From assembly GCA_013399115.1 (NCBI GenBank), contig VXAA01003999.1, positions 18,488-82,487 of the forward strand: 64,000 nt of DNA, read 5' to 3'. Below the pieces are notes generated by a model. The model did no database searches. It had not been told where the DNA came from and saw only the letters and a program-made list of their open reading frames with translations. Numbering within the stretch: the first letter of the stretch is position 1; every line of letters starts with the position of its first letter. Of this stretch, positions 38,601-53,645 are shown one piece after another. The stretch comes from Anseranas semipalmata (Eukaryota; Chordata; Aves; Anseriformes; Anseranatidae). Both the position numbers and the translations under genes were made by a program.

Positions 38601-40846
38601 AGGGAAATAAGTAATAGAAAAATTCTTCTCTAGTGGAAAGTGCATCACAGTCTGGTATTTTTAGATAAAGCCTAGTTCACTGGCATATGGTAAACATTAA
38701 ATTTACAGCTATAGGGCTTTGCATTTGGTTCCTGCAGGACATGCAGTTGGATTTTGCAAACACTTAAGAACATGAGTGGGTCCGTTGATTTTAGAAGACC
38801 TACTCATGTGTGCAAAGTTATCCTTGTCCATAAGTATTTGTAAGAGTGGGATTTAAGCAGGTTTTCTGCCTAAAAATAACACGTTATCATAGCTGTGCTA
38901 GCCTAGAAAGGTTAGGGTAATTCTTTATTTGAACATTTTATTTTGCTTAACACAGGAAGCCTATTAAGTCACCAGTGAATCTGTTGTTTGTTTAGGGCTC
39001 TGTTTTAATTTGATATCTTTACATTCTCCTGACAATGTCATTTTTACAAACATTATGAGGAATTTAATAAATAGGCAAATGCATGTAATTTCCACTATGA
39101 ACTGCTTAGCTTCAAGATACAATAGATTAGTCTGTGCTATTGTCTTAAAATTAAATAACCAAATACTGAAAATGCTGTCATAACTTCATTCTTTTTTCCC
39201 TGTTGCACATTCCATGATTTTTCCATATATACCTTTATTCCCTGTAACAGATTAGTTAAAATCCAATTTAAGATGCAAATTTGAACCATAATTTTTCACT
39301 GATTTCCACTTGTGGTCTGACCAGTTACTGTCTTTATGATTTTGCACTACATTTAAAATATAATGATTTTTTTGTTTATTATTTTTCAGTTCTCTTTCTC
39401 AGATTATATTTTGGGAAAGAGCTAATTTCCATGTAAAATCTTTTTTACATTTACTTCAATGACAGGAAGAGATATAAATGTGAATATTCATGGCATAGCA
39501 GCAATGTAATTATATTGTCTTAGATCATGGCACAGTAGTAATGTAATTAGATTTTGTTACATTGTTTCTATAATTAAAAAAAATACTAATTTTAGTGGAA
39601 TATGGGCTTCTCCACCAGACATCAATTTAAACCCTGAATTCCCTCCCCTACAATCCTCCTGAAATATGTTGCAAATTTATTTTCTATGAATTTGTCTATG
39701 TTTCCCAGAACTCATCGTATATAAAAAATGGACTCACCATTAGAAGATAATAATCCTCAACTACAGTTGTAATAACTAACATAGAGTTCCTACAAAAGAC
39801 ACCAAGAAAACTGGATTAACTGTAGAATGCATTTAGAGGAAATCATAGGCAAAGCTAATATTCACTTTGTTGTGGAATTCAACACTGTTCATTTAAAATG
39901 GAATTATTGTTTTTTGTTGCTGTGATAAAAAGGCAATATGTGTCAAAGATTCTGAGAGAAGCACAGAATCCAGAACAGTTGATTTAATGCCATGATGGAA
40001 ACCAGCTGAATGGCTATCCTAAACAAATTGTACAGGACAAGATGAGGCGAGGAATTGTTCCTTGATTATTGTAAAGATGATCAGAAGTTACCACATAAAA
40101 AGCACTCTTACCACCAAATCACAGCAATACACATTCACAACACTGTGTTCACCTGCTTTCATTTAAGGCAGGCAATTCAGCAATCCGAACTGAATATATA
40201 ACAGTGCCTGGTCTCTAGTATACTAAGTAGTATAAGGGAGGGAAAATTTGGTCATAGCTACAAAATAAAGAAATTGTATAGTTATACAAAAATTGCATCA
40301 AAATGAGGATTTTTCCTTCCTTATAAGAAAAGGAGCACCCACCAATCTACAAAATTGAAATGTTTAATCAAAGGGGCAAAACTGATGAGTAGATTCTTAT
40401 GCTAATACTTTGCTTAGTGCTGGCAGTCTAATTCTGGCTCTATAAGGATGTTATTTTCCCCTGTAACTGCTACTGGTGGGTTCATAGTTAGCTGTACCAT
40501 TCACTTGTTTTAGATAGAACTGCACACCTTTCATGGGAATACTGAAATTTATGATGTCATCTCTCAGTCCTATGTTAGAATATAAACTTCAGTTCTGTTC
40601 TCTACTGGCAGACTGAAAGATAATCTGTGCCCATTGAAATTGTGATAATATACCCACACAGCATCTTCAAAGTTGCCTTTCACTATGTAAAGGTGTGTTT
40701 TTTGAAATAAAATAATTCTGCATAAATATTATTGCATAAAATTATTTAAAATAATTTTTAAACTACCAGCTTCTTCTTTTAAACTACCAACTTCTTTGTT
40801 GGGTTTTATCAGGTCAACATCACGCAGTAAACATTAGATTAGCTGG

Positions 40847-40868
40847 TTGATTCTGTGATTCTGTGATT
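40847..40868 (+). mobile_element. Possible CR1 tail remnant
   Basis: The bases TTGATTCTGTGATTCTGTGA resemble the CR1 octamer tail, but the usual upstream block (GGTCTCTTCCAACC) is absent. It may be a very short insertion or chance. Confidence 0.3.
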
Positions 40869-43800
40869 AATATATCATCATTCCTTATTCTTTCAAAAAA
40901 GTACTTGGATATTTTATGTCAGTTTGTCTCACTTTAGTTTTTAGCAATTTTTTTTTTCTTTTAAAGACTTTTGCCTTCTAAGTAAAGGAGTTTTTGTGAT
41001 CAGAAAGGTACATTAACATTGCAGTTAAGTCGTATCTCTTTCTTTGTGCAAAACCTCACCAGATTGGGCCTCCAAAATCTAAAGAATGGGATTACTTTCA
41101 CTAAATGTATATGTCCAAAATCTAGTAGATATTTATTGCCATTGACATTAAAGGGAGGCCTAGAGGACTAACTCACCTGGCTACATTGACATTTGAAAGA
41201 AGGAGATATTAATCCTATTGCTTGTGTGTGATTTTCCCGAGTTGCTACATGTTCTTGGTTTATCTCTCATTTGCACTGATAACCTTTTAAAATAAAAACC
41301 TCAGAATGGATTGCAGTATTCTTAGAAGGAATGAAGTCATCTCTCTTTTCTTACAAGCTGCTTCTTGCTTATATATCCAAAGATAGCATCAGCCCATCAC
41401 ACTAGAGTTCTCTTCAGTTGTTCTGAAGAAAAAAACAAAACTAAACAAAAACAAAACAAAACAAAACACAAGCCTAGGGCATAATAATTTCTTCTTATGT
41501 ATAAATCTGTGCTTTGCTCTGGATAAAGCATTTTTGTTTAAAAAAAAAAAAAAAAAAGAACAGAATACTATGTGGGTTTGTATCATGCTGCCTGGGTGTT
41601 CTATCTTCATTGCATCAGTTGTTTATAAGACTCATTATCAGAGATTTTCTATTTATTTTCAGGTTGTTGATGAAAAATTTCACTTTGTAGCCTGCTGAGC
41701 TGAGGACTGGGAGACATGTGCTTCTTTATTCTATTATTAATTCTAAAAATGGTTTTCTCTGTGTCTTGGGTTTTTAGCCTCTCTGCTCCAGTTTCTTCAT
41801 TTGTAAAATAAGGATAGTTCCACTTTCAAATTCTCAAAGTCATGGTACCAGTGAAGTACCATGACCTGGTAAAAAGAAAAAAAAATGTGGCTGGAGAGCA
41901 TTTATACAACATATCTCTCCCATAGCCACCTGTTCCATCAGTCCCTTTTCCAGAACAGCAATAGGATTCATGCACTTGTTGTACATATTGCAATATTAAT
42001 TATCTGGGAGATATCAGAAGAAGCACTGACACAGTCTTGTAGAAATCTTAAATAAATTCCCCTGGTATTAAACTTTCAAAAAGGATCTGTTTATTTGTTT
42101 TTAGCCAAATTCACAGCATTTATTTCACTTCATTTGAAAAGAATATTAGGTTCTTCAAATTTCTGTATGAAGAGAATTTTTGTTAAGAAAAAATAATTAC
42201 GAAGTTGGACACCTGGAAGTATGAGGGAACTTGGAGCCTGACACTTTCAGATTTTCATCTCTCTGTGTAGCTCAAAAATTTCTGCCAAATTATACAGATA
42301 TACCTAAAGGTAGACCCTGGAAGCAATAGGTATGGTATGAACAAGGAACAAAAAATCTCAAACCAGTCTATGAGAATTATATCTATTTTCTCATCAAAAA
42401 GGATATTATATTTAGATTTTTGTTTATCTTTTTTTTTTTTTTTGTACATACCACAACAACAAAAACCAAGAAAAACAGACAAACAAACAAAAACACTGAA
42501 CTTCAGTCCAGTAATTTGGACATTTTCCTATTCTAATTTTCATTCTCAAACATTATTCACTACGCTTTAGTATTAGAAAACTCAGATAAATATATCCACA
42601 CACTGATCATATGTCTTTGCAGCTCTTTCTCAGAAGGCTATTAATGTCAGAAAAAATCTTGGCTCAAAATAGGGAAAAAAAGAATAACTGTGAATGGGCT
42701 CAATGGCTCACTTACAAAAATATTTGGTGGCCTGTCATGAAATAGTTAGAGAACGAAGAAAGCACCATAAAAATTCTGCATCCTGTTGGGACCTCTGATA
42801 TCTTCTGTAAGAATATTGGTACAAAGACTTCTTGTCACAAGCAGACAAATAGTGTTTGAGTCATCACTTTGATACCAAAGTAGCATGTAAACAAATTGTT
42901 TATTTACATAATGCCACAAATACAGCAAATGATGACAAACAACTCACTGACTCACATAAAAGAACATTCCCAATATCCAGTTTATTTTAAATGTTCCACT
43001 AATTGTTAGGCAAATGCCTATTACCACTAGCAGTTTCACCATTACTCATGTATTATGTGTATATTAACCATGCAAAAGTAAAGCTTTCTCTGTCTTAGAG
43101 ATGTGTGAATCTAAAATGGTAGGCTTTATAAAAGTACTCAACAAGTTCACTTTTTTTTTTTTTTTTTTTTGATATTCTGTAGTAAGCAGTACTGCAAACT
43201 ATCTCTGGAGAGATTATTTTATATGTTTGCTGAGATGTTGAGAAGTTTATTTGGCAGCTGGACCCTTGAGTTACTTGTACTTGCTTATATACTGAATTCA
43301 GACACTATTTTTATGAAACTTTTAGAGGCCTGACTCCACCATTAGAGTCTCTTCTCCAAAACTAAACTGTTTGAATTAGCACTGCAGTCAATGGAGGGAG
43401 ATAGGCAGCTCTGAAAACCTTAGGAAAGACTCAGTTTTTCCAATATATGTTTCTCCTAAGTTAAGATGAAGCAACCACCCAACAAGACGTCATTGGAAGC
43501 CCTCCTCTTGGGAACCAGTCTGACTTGCATGCAGGGACAGGCAGCATATAGAAACAGTTATTTTGCATCGTACGCTGGTAGTATTCACCCAAGTTTTGGG
43601 AAACTTGTTTTATAGACTTAGCCCCAAAGGAGATATTCTGAATGATGGTAGATCTTTCTGGTAAACTGGGTAACTATTCACACAGTCTGGAAAAATCATG
43701 GGTCCAGAAGGTGAAGAAGCAAAAGAAAGCCATTTGCCTGAAAGATTAAAGCATTTAGAGGAGGGAATAGAATTAGAATTATGGGATATGAGTCTTTTTT

Positions 43801-44004
43801 TTTTTTTTTTAAGATTACATTTGCGTTACTTTTTAAATTCCCATGGGAAAACCAAACCAAACCAAACCAACCACAGTCCAGAGAGTAGGGTCTGTAACCT
43901 TCTGCCAGTTTAGTGCATTGTTTTTCTTACATTTCCTTTTCTAGCAATAAAGATGACTCAAAGAGTTGAAGTCTTTAACAAAGGACAGACTTTTTAAATT
44001 TGCA

Positions 44005-45092
44005 GAATGGAATAGAATAGAATAGAATAGAATAGAATAGAATAGTCCAGCTGGAAGAGACCTTCAAAGATCAAGTCCAAGTGCCTGACCACCTCAGGAC
44101 TAACCAAAAGTTAAAACATATTATTAAGGGCATTGTCTAAATGCTTCTTGAACACTGACAGGCATGGGTCTTCAACCATCTCGCTAGGCCTGTTCTACTG
44201 TTTGACCACCCCCATGGTAAAGAAATTTTTCCAGTATGAATCTCCCCTGGCACAGCTCTGTGCCATTTCTACACATCCTGTCATTGATGACTGGGGGGAA
44301 GAGACCAGCACCGCCCTCTCCACTTCCCCTCCTGAAGAAGTTGAGCAGGGGAAGAGAGCAATGAGGTCGCCTCTGTGCTTCCTTTTCTCCAGACTAGACA
44401 ACCCAAGTATCCTCAGCCTGTCCTCACAGGACATGCCTTCCAGCCCTTTTCTTTGCTGCCCTTCTCCGGATCATTTCAAGTACCTTAACATCCTTTTTAT
44501 ATTGTGGAGCCATATATTATATGTTAATAATTATATATTTAATAATATAAAGCTAATAAAGTTCATGATTATTGTATGTTAATTTATATTGTTTAGCATT
44601 AGCTGCACCACTGCGAAATATAGTGGGAGAACCACCTCTTTTGACTGGCTGGCTATTCAGTGTTTAATGCATCCTAAAATACAGTTAGCCCTCTTGGCTG
44701 CCCGGGCACACTGCTGATTCACGTTGAACCTACTGTTGACCAGCACCCCAGATCCTTTCTGCTGAGCTGCTCTCCAGCCACTTGTCTCCCAGTCTGTACT
44801 TGTGTCTGGCATTACTCAATCCCAGGTGCAGAACTTGTCCTTTTCTTTTGTTGATCTTCTTGCTGTTGCTCTTTGTCCAGTGCTCCAATCTATCTAGATC
44901 CCTCTGCAAGGCCTCTCATCCCTCCAGGGAATCAACAGCACCTCCCAGTTTAGTATCATCAGCAAACTTGCTGAGGATACATTCCACTCCTGCATCCAGA
45001 TCATAACCAGCCACTAACCAGAGGTAGCGCCATTCACTACAACTCTTTGTGCTCTACCATTGAGCCAGTTCATCACCCAAAGTAGTGTGAAG
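44005..45092 (-). mobile_element. CR1 LINE fragment with FADD motif and an internal AT-rich insertion
   Basis: On the minus strand the copy runs from the RT palm to the 3' end. The RT active-site motif FADDTKLG reads from TTTGCTGATGATAC near 44965. The C-terminal domain follows, and the tail has expanded to (TATTC)n (44006-44044 on the + strand as AATAG units). Frame breaks are frequent. About 80-100 bp of very AT-rich sequence (about 44505-44605) interrupts the element where CR1 is normally continuous. Sequence upstream of the RT palm beyond 45000 matches CR1 again only after an apparent deletion, so the 5' limit is approximate. Confidence 0.88.
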
Positions 45093-48000
45093 CTGTTTAT
45101 ACCTGTTCATTGTTACTTAATGAACACTAAATACATACATATATGTATGCATATTTAAACAAATACATAAAACTTCCAGTGATGTGCTGGAGACCAATAT
45201 GAACTAAAAACATACATAGAGCAGAAAAAGTACAGTTCAAATTTAAAACCAGAAAGAGAATTTCTGCATAATACCACTAAGAAATTAGGTAGTTCTTCAA
45301 ACACATATTTGAAATAATATATTCCATTATATTTCATTTTATGATGACCATTTTGAATGAGAAACAGACTCATACAAACAGCTTTTCTTTACATTTGTCC
45401 CATGATGTAAGTTTGCAAACAGATCTTAAAATAATATTGTGGGTTTTTCAAGAAAGACATTTTGCATCATATTTACATCTAAACAAAACCAGAGCAATAA
45501 GTAAAGCTAGGGATGTTGAATTTCATAGCTAGTCACCCTCTTTTTCCAACAATCTAGTGAATGGGCACAATAATTCGTTTACAAAATTAGCTGGTGAAAT
45601 GCTTTGAATGTTAAAGAAAGACCATAAAATCCTTCTAAGGTTGTAGGTATCTTCTCTAAGAATGTTTTTATTCTCACATTATATAAAGTGGGAATTACGT
45701 AAAGGGAAAAGAAAGGTAAAGAAATTAGTAGAATAAAGAATAAGTAATTTTCATCTGTGACTGCTTTGTTTGTTCACGTGTATTAGTTATATAAAGTAGC
45801 CCTCTGTTCTGTATCTAGGCAACAAAAAATCATTCCATTTGAATCGTAAAGCATGAGAGTAAATAATTGTTTTAATAGGTACATACTGCAAAAGAAATAA
45901 ATGACTTGTTTACCTTTTCTTAAGGATAAAGTGAAGCAAAAAAAATTTTTTTTTGAATAAAAGGTAAATAACAGGTTTACAAAAAACTTTCAACAAAGTA
46001 AAGCACAAATAGGAAAATATCCTTTGTGTTTTTCTCTAGTAGCATAAAGGGAAGACACTTTGGTACAAAGTTATCCTCACCTTTGATTTTTTTCATTGAG
46101 AAGAATATTTTTATATCTATTAATGCTGTATGTAGACAGATCAGAAACAGTTATTTCTGGGGATCCAAATATGAAAACTGGAATATGAAAACTGTCATGG
46201 AATCAAAGTATAGGAATAAGTTTTCTGAAGAAAGTTTTCTGTAGAAACCAGCACGAAGAGCTTAACTGAAACTGAAGAATGTGAATTTATAGTCTTCAGA
46301 AGTGGTCTCTAAAGAAGCGTTTGTTTCTGTTATATTCTTTGGTTGAAAACAAGTAGAAAATTGTCATTTTTTTAATGAATGCTGAAGTTTCTGACCTTTT
46401 TTTTTTTTTTTTTTCCAAAATAACGTCTGTTTCATAACCAAAGTAATACAGGGTAGAAATAAAAAAGCCCATGTACTCAGCACTTAGAATTTCATAAAGT
46501 AAGATGTGCATGTGTAAATCCAGAAACAATTTTGGCTCTTCTGTATATTTTATGCATCCTTTCGGGATTTTCTGTATTAATCTTTTACTGTCTTAAAGAG
46601 TCTGAAAACACTAGAACAATGCCAGAAAATATTCTCATTTTTATAACTCAGTTAAGTCACAGGCTTTTCAGATACATTTTCAGCCATGAAGAATTATTTC
46701 AAAAGACCTGACTTTTTCTCACCTGAGTAACCAACCTAAAGTTTGCAAATAGTCATACTACTCCTTATAAAATTCTTCCTTATTTCCTTTTGGTGAAAGT
46801 AGATTTCTTTCATTATCATTTATGCCTGGTACTGTAGGGTAATAATTATAATATTCTCAGAACTATTTTTGCTAGATTTTGAGCCCTAAGACCTCTTAGC
46901 TTTGCTTGTTTTACAGAGGATCTGAGTTAGCCTTGAGGATTGTTCAGAGTAGAAATTAGTAAACGCTCTCACCATTTATTACCGATGTGTGCTTGCTGTC
47001 AATGCATGCCAGTTAATGTCAGAAAGAAAGCTGGATTGATTCTGCAAGACTAAGACTCAGGTGGAGAATTTTGATATGCGTACCTCATCTCTATAAAAGA
47101 AGTGGTAGGACAAACTGGGTTGTGAAATACTATAGTTTTGAGAAGCGTGTTAATTGCTCTCAGAGCCTTGCCTAACCCCAATAGGTGTCAGCAGTCTTTC
47201 AGACCATCCCTCTGACCTGTGCTGCTTCCCAAGAGGAATCTCCATAATTTCCATCTCCCTACTAGTTTCTTTAGAGAGCAATAAGTGATCACCTTCTTCC
47301 CTGGTCTTTTGCCATCATTTTGCTGTATTTGAGTATGATTCCCATCTGACCTGCCTCTGTGGGCACTCCCCTTGCTAGGTGTACCCTTAAAGATTAGTTC
47401 CATTAAACCCCTTCTCATGTTGTTGTGAAGACAGACTCCTTCAGTGGCAGCTGAGAGCAAGAGGGTAATTTCAGTGCTTTAATTTGGCCTCTAGATTTTT
47501 TTTTCTCTTTCTCTCTTACTACCCAATAACTATAGAAGAATTTATAAAGATTAATCTTCCTTTGCAAAAGATTGCCTGTGTGAGTGGGATCCTCCTACTA
47601 TTCACATCTCTGTCTGGAAGACAAATTCTCAATACTACTGTGAATGTTTTCTAGCACCTGATCATGGATTTGTTACTCGGTTTCTAGAATGTGTTGGTTT
47701 ATGTACAACAGCTGTGTGTGTTGCCCCTCTGGGAGCAGGGAATGTCACTGGATGATTTGCAGTGGCCTCACAAAAATCAGCAAAATTGAATGCATACTGA
47801 CAAAAAAAAAATGAAGAGCACAAGTAATATTTGGAGAAATCTAGAAATGCCAGAATGCGGGCCGGAGCCAGTTCCAGTTTAACTGTGTTATTCCAGCATT
47901 CTAGTTTTCTCAGATGGTATCATCAAAATCATTACATAAATACATAAATATAAACAGTAAAATGACTAAAACCACCAGACTAAAAATATTAGGTTTATTA

Positions 48001-51000
48001 TGAGTTTCATAGAAAAATATGTTTAAAACTAGAGAATAATAATTCTTTATTGTTAGCCCTTATGACGGTTTAGTGCTGTAAAGTATTAATTCCATTTCCA
48101 AAAATCCTTTGTAATCTTACAGAAGTAAGTAGAGTTAGTGCAAGGAAGTTATACAAGCCAAATTGCTTGCATAATTTTGAACTAAACTCCATTAACAACA
48201 ACAACAAAAGTATGAGTACAAATACGCTGGTGGTGAAAATCCCACATTGCCTGGAAGATGAAACAAATTTAATTGTCATTTCCTTTTCTAAATTATGAAT
48301 TTAATCACTGAAAATCTAATTCCTCCCTAAGGCCCAAGTAATTCTACTGGGAACCCATTAAGGAACCACTTAAGAGAAGGAAGTTTATGTGATACCTATG
48401 AACATTATGGCAATTGTAGCATGAACTCAGCTACAACTCAGCTACCAATAGGTGACTTTTATATTAAAATGTCCAAAATTTACATGCTGGTTCATTCATC
48501 TGTTTTTTTAATGTTAAACTCTGTTTCACCTGTTATTACAACCTTAACAAGCACAAAATCATCACAGAAAAGCACCAAAGACATGAATAATTAAATAGAA
48601 AGATAAAAATACTTTCAGATAAGTAAAAAGTTAACACTGTGTAGGCCAATCTCCCTTCAGGAGCAAGTGTCATAGAGTAGTTGACTTAACAAGTCCTTTC
48701 CCCCCTCTAATTTCTTTTTATGGTTATAGTGATATTTACATATTTTATTTTATGATTATATATTTATAATTTATGTTTATATACACTATTATTGAGAGTA
48801 AGGCTAACTCAATGTCATGTAAAATCTTCAAAAGTATACTTAATTCAAAACTACCAACTGCAAAGTTGGATGAGGAGTATGTATTTCTTCTAAGTCATTG
48901 GATATTGGTCAAGACTGCTAGAAAATAACAAAAATTGTTATGGTAATGTGGTAGGGCAAGACTGACCTTGACATTCCAAATTAATTAAGAGCTTTACAGG
49001 AAACTTATGTATTAATGTGTTAAAACAAGGAAGTAACTTCGTGTTTTCATTGATTTGAGCATAACATTATTATCTTCTAATTTCCAGTTTTTTCAAGTTG
49101 AAGAAGTGCCTCAGTTTAGGAACAAAACACCTAATTTATGATTTGCAATGAAAGTTGTTTAGCAGATTGTGACATCACAGTTATAGACATTCAGTCTGAT
49201 GTTTCCCTAGGAATACTCTAATTTAGGATTGTCAAAGTATACTTTAAAACTTTGTGCGTACATGATTGGATTACTAAGGCTATGGAAATGATGAGGGGTT
49301 TTATACTTCCTTTTTTTTTTTTTTTTTTTTTTTTTTAAGAAGAGTAATTGTGGCACATAATGATTCTGCAGTCGTGGTAAACACATCCTTAGAAAAGCTA
49401 ATTCAGAATATTCCATGTATGTGAATGTGCAGCAGAATTGATTTGGTTCACTTTGTTGGAACTGTGAATGCTGAGGCACATTATTTAAATCCATTTATTT
49501 CTCACAGGGGATTCATGACATACAAAACCAATCTGAGACAATCTATTTTAATATATTCAGTGTCAAACTTTTAGAAAAGATAGTTTTGTTAAAAGGTTCT
49601 TTTGAAAAAAAAAAAAAGAAAGTAGATTTGCATATAAGACTTTTTCTTATCAGCAGAAGTCACAATAATATATACATTGAGTATATTACTAGGATTTCTA
49701 GAAATCTGTTCATGTAATTCCTGAAAAATTACCCGACCTGATTCAAGTCTTCTAAAGCTCTATTTTGAATAGTAGATGGAGACAGAAGTGCATCAACACT
49801 TTCATCTTTATAAAAACTTCATTTTAGCCATTTCTAAAGCTGCTGAGTAGACCACTCAGAGAGCAGAATCCTCAAGTCAACAACATACATGTGAGGGATG
49901 GTAGACTACATGGCAATGTCACTCTCATCTGTGGCTTCAGGCATTGGGGTGGTTCCTGGGGGCCCCATAACTCAGCAAAAGATTAAAGTTTAAACTTTAT
50001 CATACCGTAGTTTCCCTACCTATAGCTGCAAAATAAGCAGTGGTAGGGTCTAATTTTGCCATACAGACACCTGAGACACATCAAGACATGTCAACCAGTC
50101 TTGTGGTGAAAAAAACTAAGTACACCCAAACATGATCCCCCTGAATACAGCCGCCTTGGTAACTTCAGGAGTAGAACTCACTACCTTTGCAGTCTTGTGT
50201 ACCAATTAGCTTTGGTAAATGCAAAGCAACTTTAACCATTTTATCAAGCATGTTAAGAAAGAATGAAAACTCAAAGGCCAGAAAATTAAAAACTGATGCC
50301 AAAGGAAATTTGGTATTAGCATATTTCAATATGCTCATACCAAAATGCTCCAGCATCTGTTATGATCCAGCATACAAAAATAAATAAAATTTGATATATT
50401 TTCTATGTAATCTTCTGCTTTAATATGTCATGCTTTTGTTTAAGTGGGATACCTTGTCTGTATCCACTTATTGGGTTCTTTAGCAGACCTTTCAGATGTC
50501 GCAATGTATCTTAGAAATTTCATTTTAAGGCAACACTTAGTACCAAAAAACTAGTCATCAAGATAAAAAGTTATGAATCATTTGCTCTAGTTGGAAACCA
50601 TTTGTTCTATGCCTTTCTCAAAAGGGACTGTACAGTATACTTATTAATCATTTTTACAAGATATATACTGAGTATGTAGCATGAAAAGACTTTTAATAAT
50701 AAGCTCACTTTTCAACTTTATTTTTGGCTCCCAGGAATTTTGCTAAAGGTTTTGTCAGTGATTAGTCACTGTCAGACTAGTGAGTGGAAAGGTTCATTTC
50801 TCCCCAGTTCCTTTCCTTAGTGTTTTGTCAAGGAGTTAAGCATTTTTCAGAGTATTAAGGATATTACCAATTCTAGTCAAATATTATCAACAGAGCTGAT
50901 TTGTCTAATTCCACAGAAAATCCTACTGCATGTTACATGAGCTTTCAGAACAGCATGCTACATAGTTTATAAGTTATCGATACCATAATTTATAATGGTG

Positions 51001-53645
51001 TGCACTACAAATACATAAGGCAAGGACATTATCGATTTTTTTCACTGGAAAAGTCAAACATAGTTAACTTATCAGAACAAGTTAATTAATATTAAAATAG
51101 TGCAACATTCCTGCTCATGTTTAACACTTCAATATTTAAAATTATGTGTTGGTGGTCTGATGGTCTATAAAGCCACAACACTTCACATCATGAAAAACTC
51201 AACTCTTTTGTGAGCCTAAATATAAAATTATTTATGATGCAAAATATTTTGTATGAATTGTGCTTCGCTTACTAGTAGAAAATCTTTGGAAATTAAAATT
51301 ACAATGAAAGGTATAGCAATAGTGCAAGTGCTTTACTTGCACAAAGAGTCGATTTAGTTTTTGTCTTGGTATCATATGTGCTGGTTTTCTGTGCTTACCA
51401 ACGAGTTGGTAAGCCAACAAGTTTTGCTTCAACATTGTTTAAAGAATACTTTTGAAGGCAATGTCTAAAATTGATTTATAACCAATTGATGGCTCCCATA
51501 CATTGATGAGTGTCCAGCCTTCAGGCCAAAACTTCAGCTGAACATTGCAAATATAAAATCACATTCCTAAAAGAAGAAGGAGGTGCTCTTTTTTCTGGCC
51601 AATGTCTGTTTTTCAAATTAATGGTTAGAAAGCAGTTGCACTTTAAGTGTGTATACTTGATATTTTTATAGATAGCGATACAGTTATACTCCTTTAAAGC
51701 CCTAAACTCTGAAAGTAAACATTATGATAAAATATTCCTAATTGGAAACAGAGGAGTTGTTTGTTCTTTTCATCTGTTTGACATAGTTAATTCCATTTTA
51801 ATATAAGTAAAAATAGATTTCTTACCCTGTAAGAAATACATGGTAAATCTTATAGCCTAAAAATGGAATTAGGAAGCTATTCTATATTCTAGATGTAAAA
51901 TATAATGTTGTCTTTTCATATCTCTAGTAAAAAAAAAAAAAAAGCACAGACCATTTTCAGTTTCGTAGTCTAAGCTGTCTAAATATTTTGTACTGTTGTT
52001 ATGTTAGGAGAAGGAATTTATACCTGGATAACAACAGAAAGTGACACAACCCAGTAAGGTAACTCATGATGTCTGCTTCTTGCAGTTGAGAATGGTGCTT
52101 AAGAAGATAAGACCATGAAGCAGAAGAGAAGTGAGACCATTGCTAATGATCAGTTGTTAACCATCACCCTTTTCCAAGTGGTCAATCCTCACGAAAAGTC
52201 TGTCATTTGAAATCACATAGACTTTTATAACAGATGAATGAAGTCATGTTGGCTATTAGGAAAAGGGTATATTTTATTAGCTGCTGCTTTCTCTTTCTTG
52301 CATAGTCATTCTGTCAGCATTTAAAAAATTCTTGCCTCTACAAGTAGTCCATTCAAACTAAACAAATGTAAATCTTTTTTTTTTTTTTCATTGAGGTGTC
52401 TCTTATGTTATGTTACTCAATATGTGTTGCTCCTCTGCTTTCTGATGTTTTGCTGCATTCTTTTTTCCAATTATGTATTCAGTCTTATGCTCAAAATGAG
52501 TCAGACACGAAAAATGTATTGACACATAAAAATTCATCTTCCTTTCAGGGACATGTATTGCAGATGGGGGACAGGATCATAACTGACCTTTGTATTCCTA
52601 CTGATAATGGGGCCACTCTGGTATCAGATCATCCCATTGGAAGCCAAAATTCATGCCGACCACATGCATACCACTGAGACATTTCTGAGGCCTTTTTGAT
52701 CACTGAAGACTTTTCCCAGTTCTGCATGTTCCAAGGAAGACAAAGGATGCTGATCTCTACTTTCCTAGGACAGTGCTAGGGGTGTTATGGATCCAGCTGC
52801 AAGAGGCCATAATTAATCCCAAACCGGAGTGACTCTTGCCATATTTGATTTGTTCTGCATGACTTTTCCCACTGTAGTGCCAATGCAGAGTAAGAATATT
52901 ATCCTACTTCCAGGTTTTTGCCATCCTTTTAATCCTTACACTCAGCTGATACCCCTGCAAGAAGCTCTGCGAGTTTGATGTTATCTGTAAGGTATCTGTT
53001 ACATCGATGCGCATCTGCTTTGACAGCATCAAATTCACTCAAGGCAAAGTGATCAGTTTTCATGTTGTTAATTGCCATTCAATTCTTAGTTAAGACAGCA
53101 AAACACGGTATTCTTACTGGAGAGGTGGCTATGGCATAAGAAAATAAAAATAAAAGTCAAAAGATATATGTCATTGGTGGTGACTACTACCTAAATTGCC
53201 AACAGGAGTCACTGGAGGTCCACTGGGGTAGACTTTTAATTTAATTGAATGCTAGACCAAACATTTGGCTTTAAGATGTACATTGGCCTTCTTGCAGAGT
53301 AATAATACTATTTAGGCAACAGCCTATTGACCAGTAGAGAAATTTACGTTTCAGTGAGCTTCTTTACAGTTCAACAGAAACTTACAGGTTTACAGTGTAA
53401 TTTTGTTTTTCTTAAAACTATCCTTACACAAAAACAAAAACTCTTGTGTGTATATATATATATATGCATATAAATATATATATATATTTAATCCTAAGCA
53501 AAACATAACCCACTGATTTTCTCGAAGTGGTGAGCCGTAATTTCTCATTTCCACAGAGATTTGTAAATACTTTGCATATGATGCCAATATATATTATATA
53601 TATAACTACATTATATATATTACAGTATATATATCATTATCATTT
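45093..53645. other. Intronic stretch, mostly unique
   Basis: AT-rich sequence with T runs at 46399-46415 and 49311-49336, an A run at 51930-51943, and TA runs at 53451-53490 and 53586-53636. Two slightly GC-richer patches (47160-47480 and 52536-52990) stand out but match nothing I know. Confidence 0.6.

Larger units (their letters stand above)
36552..44004. other. Intronic stretch, mostly unique
   Basis: AT-rich sequence with an (AAAAC)n-like run at 41428-41469, an A run at 41540-41557, T runs at 42429-42443 and 43151-43170, and (AACCA)n at 43846-43872. One coding-like patch on the minus strand (38351-38600) is listed separately. No neuroligin exon recognised. Confidence 0.6.
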
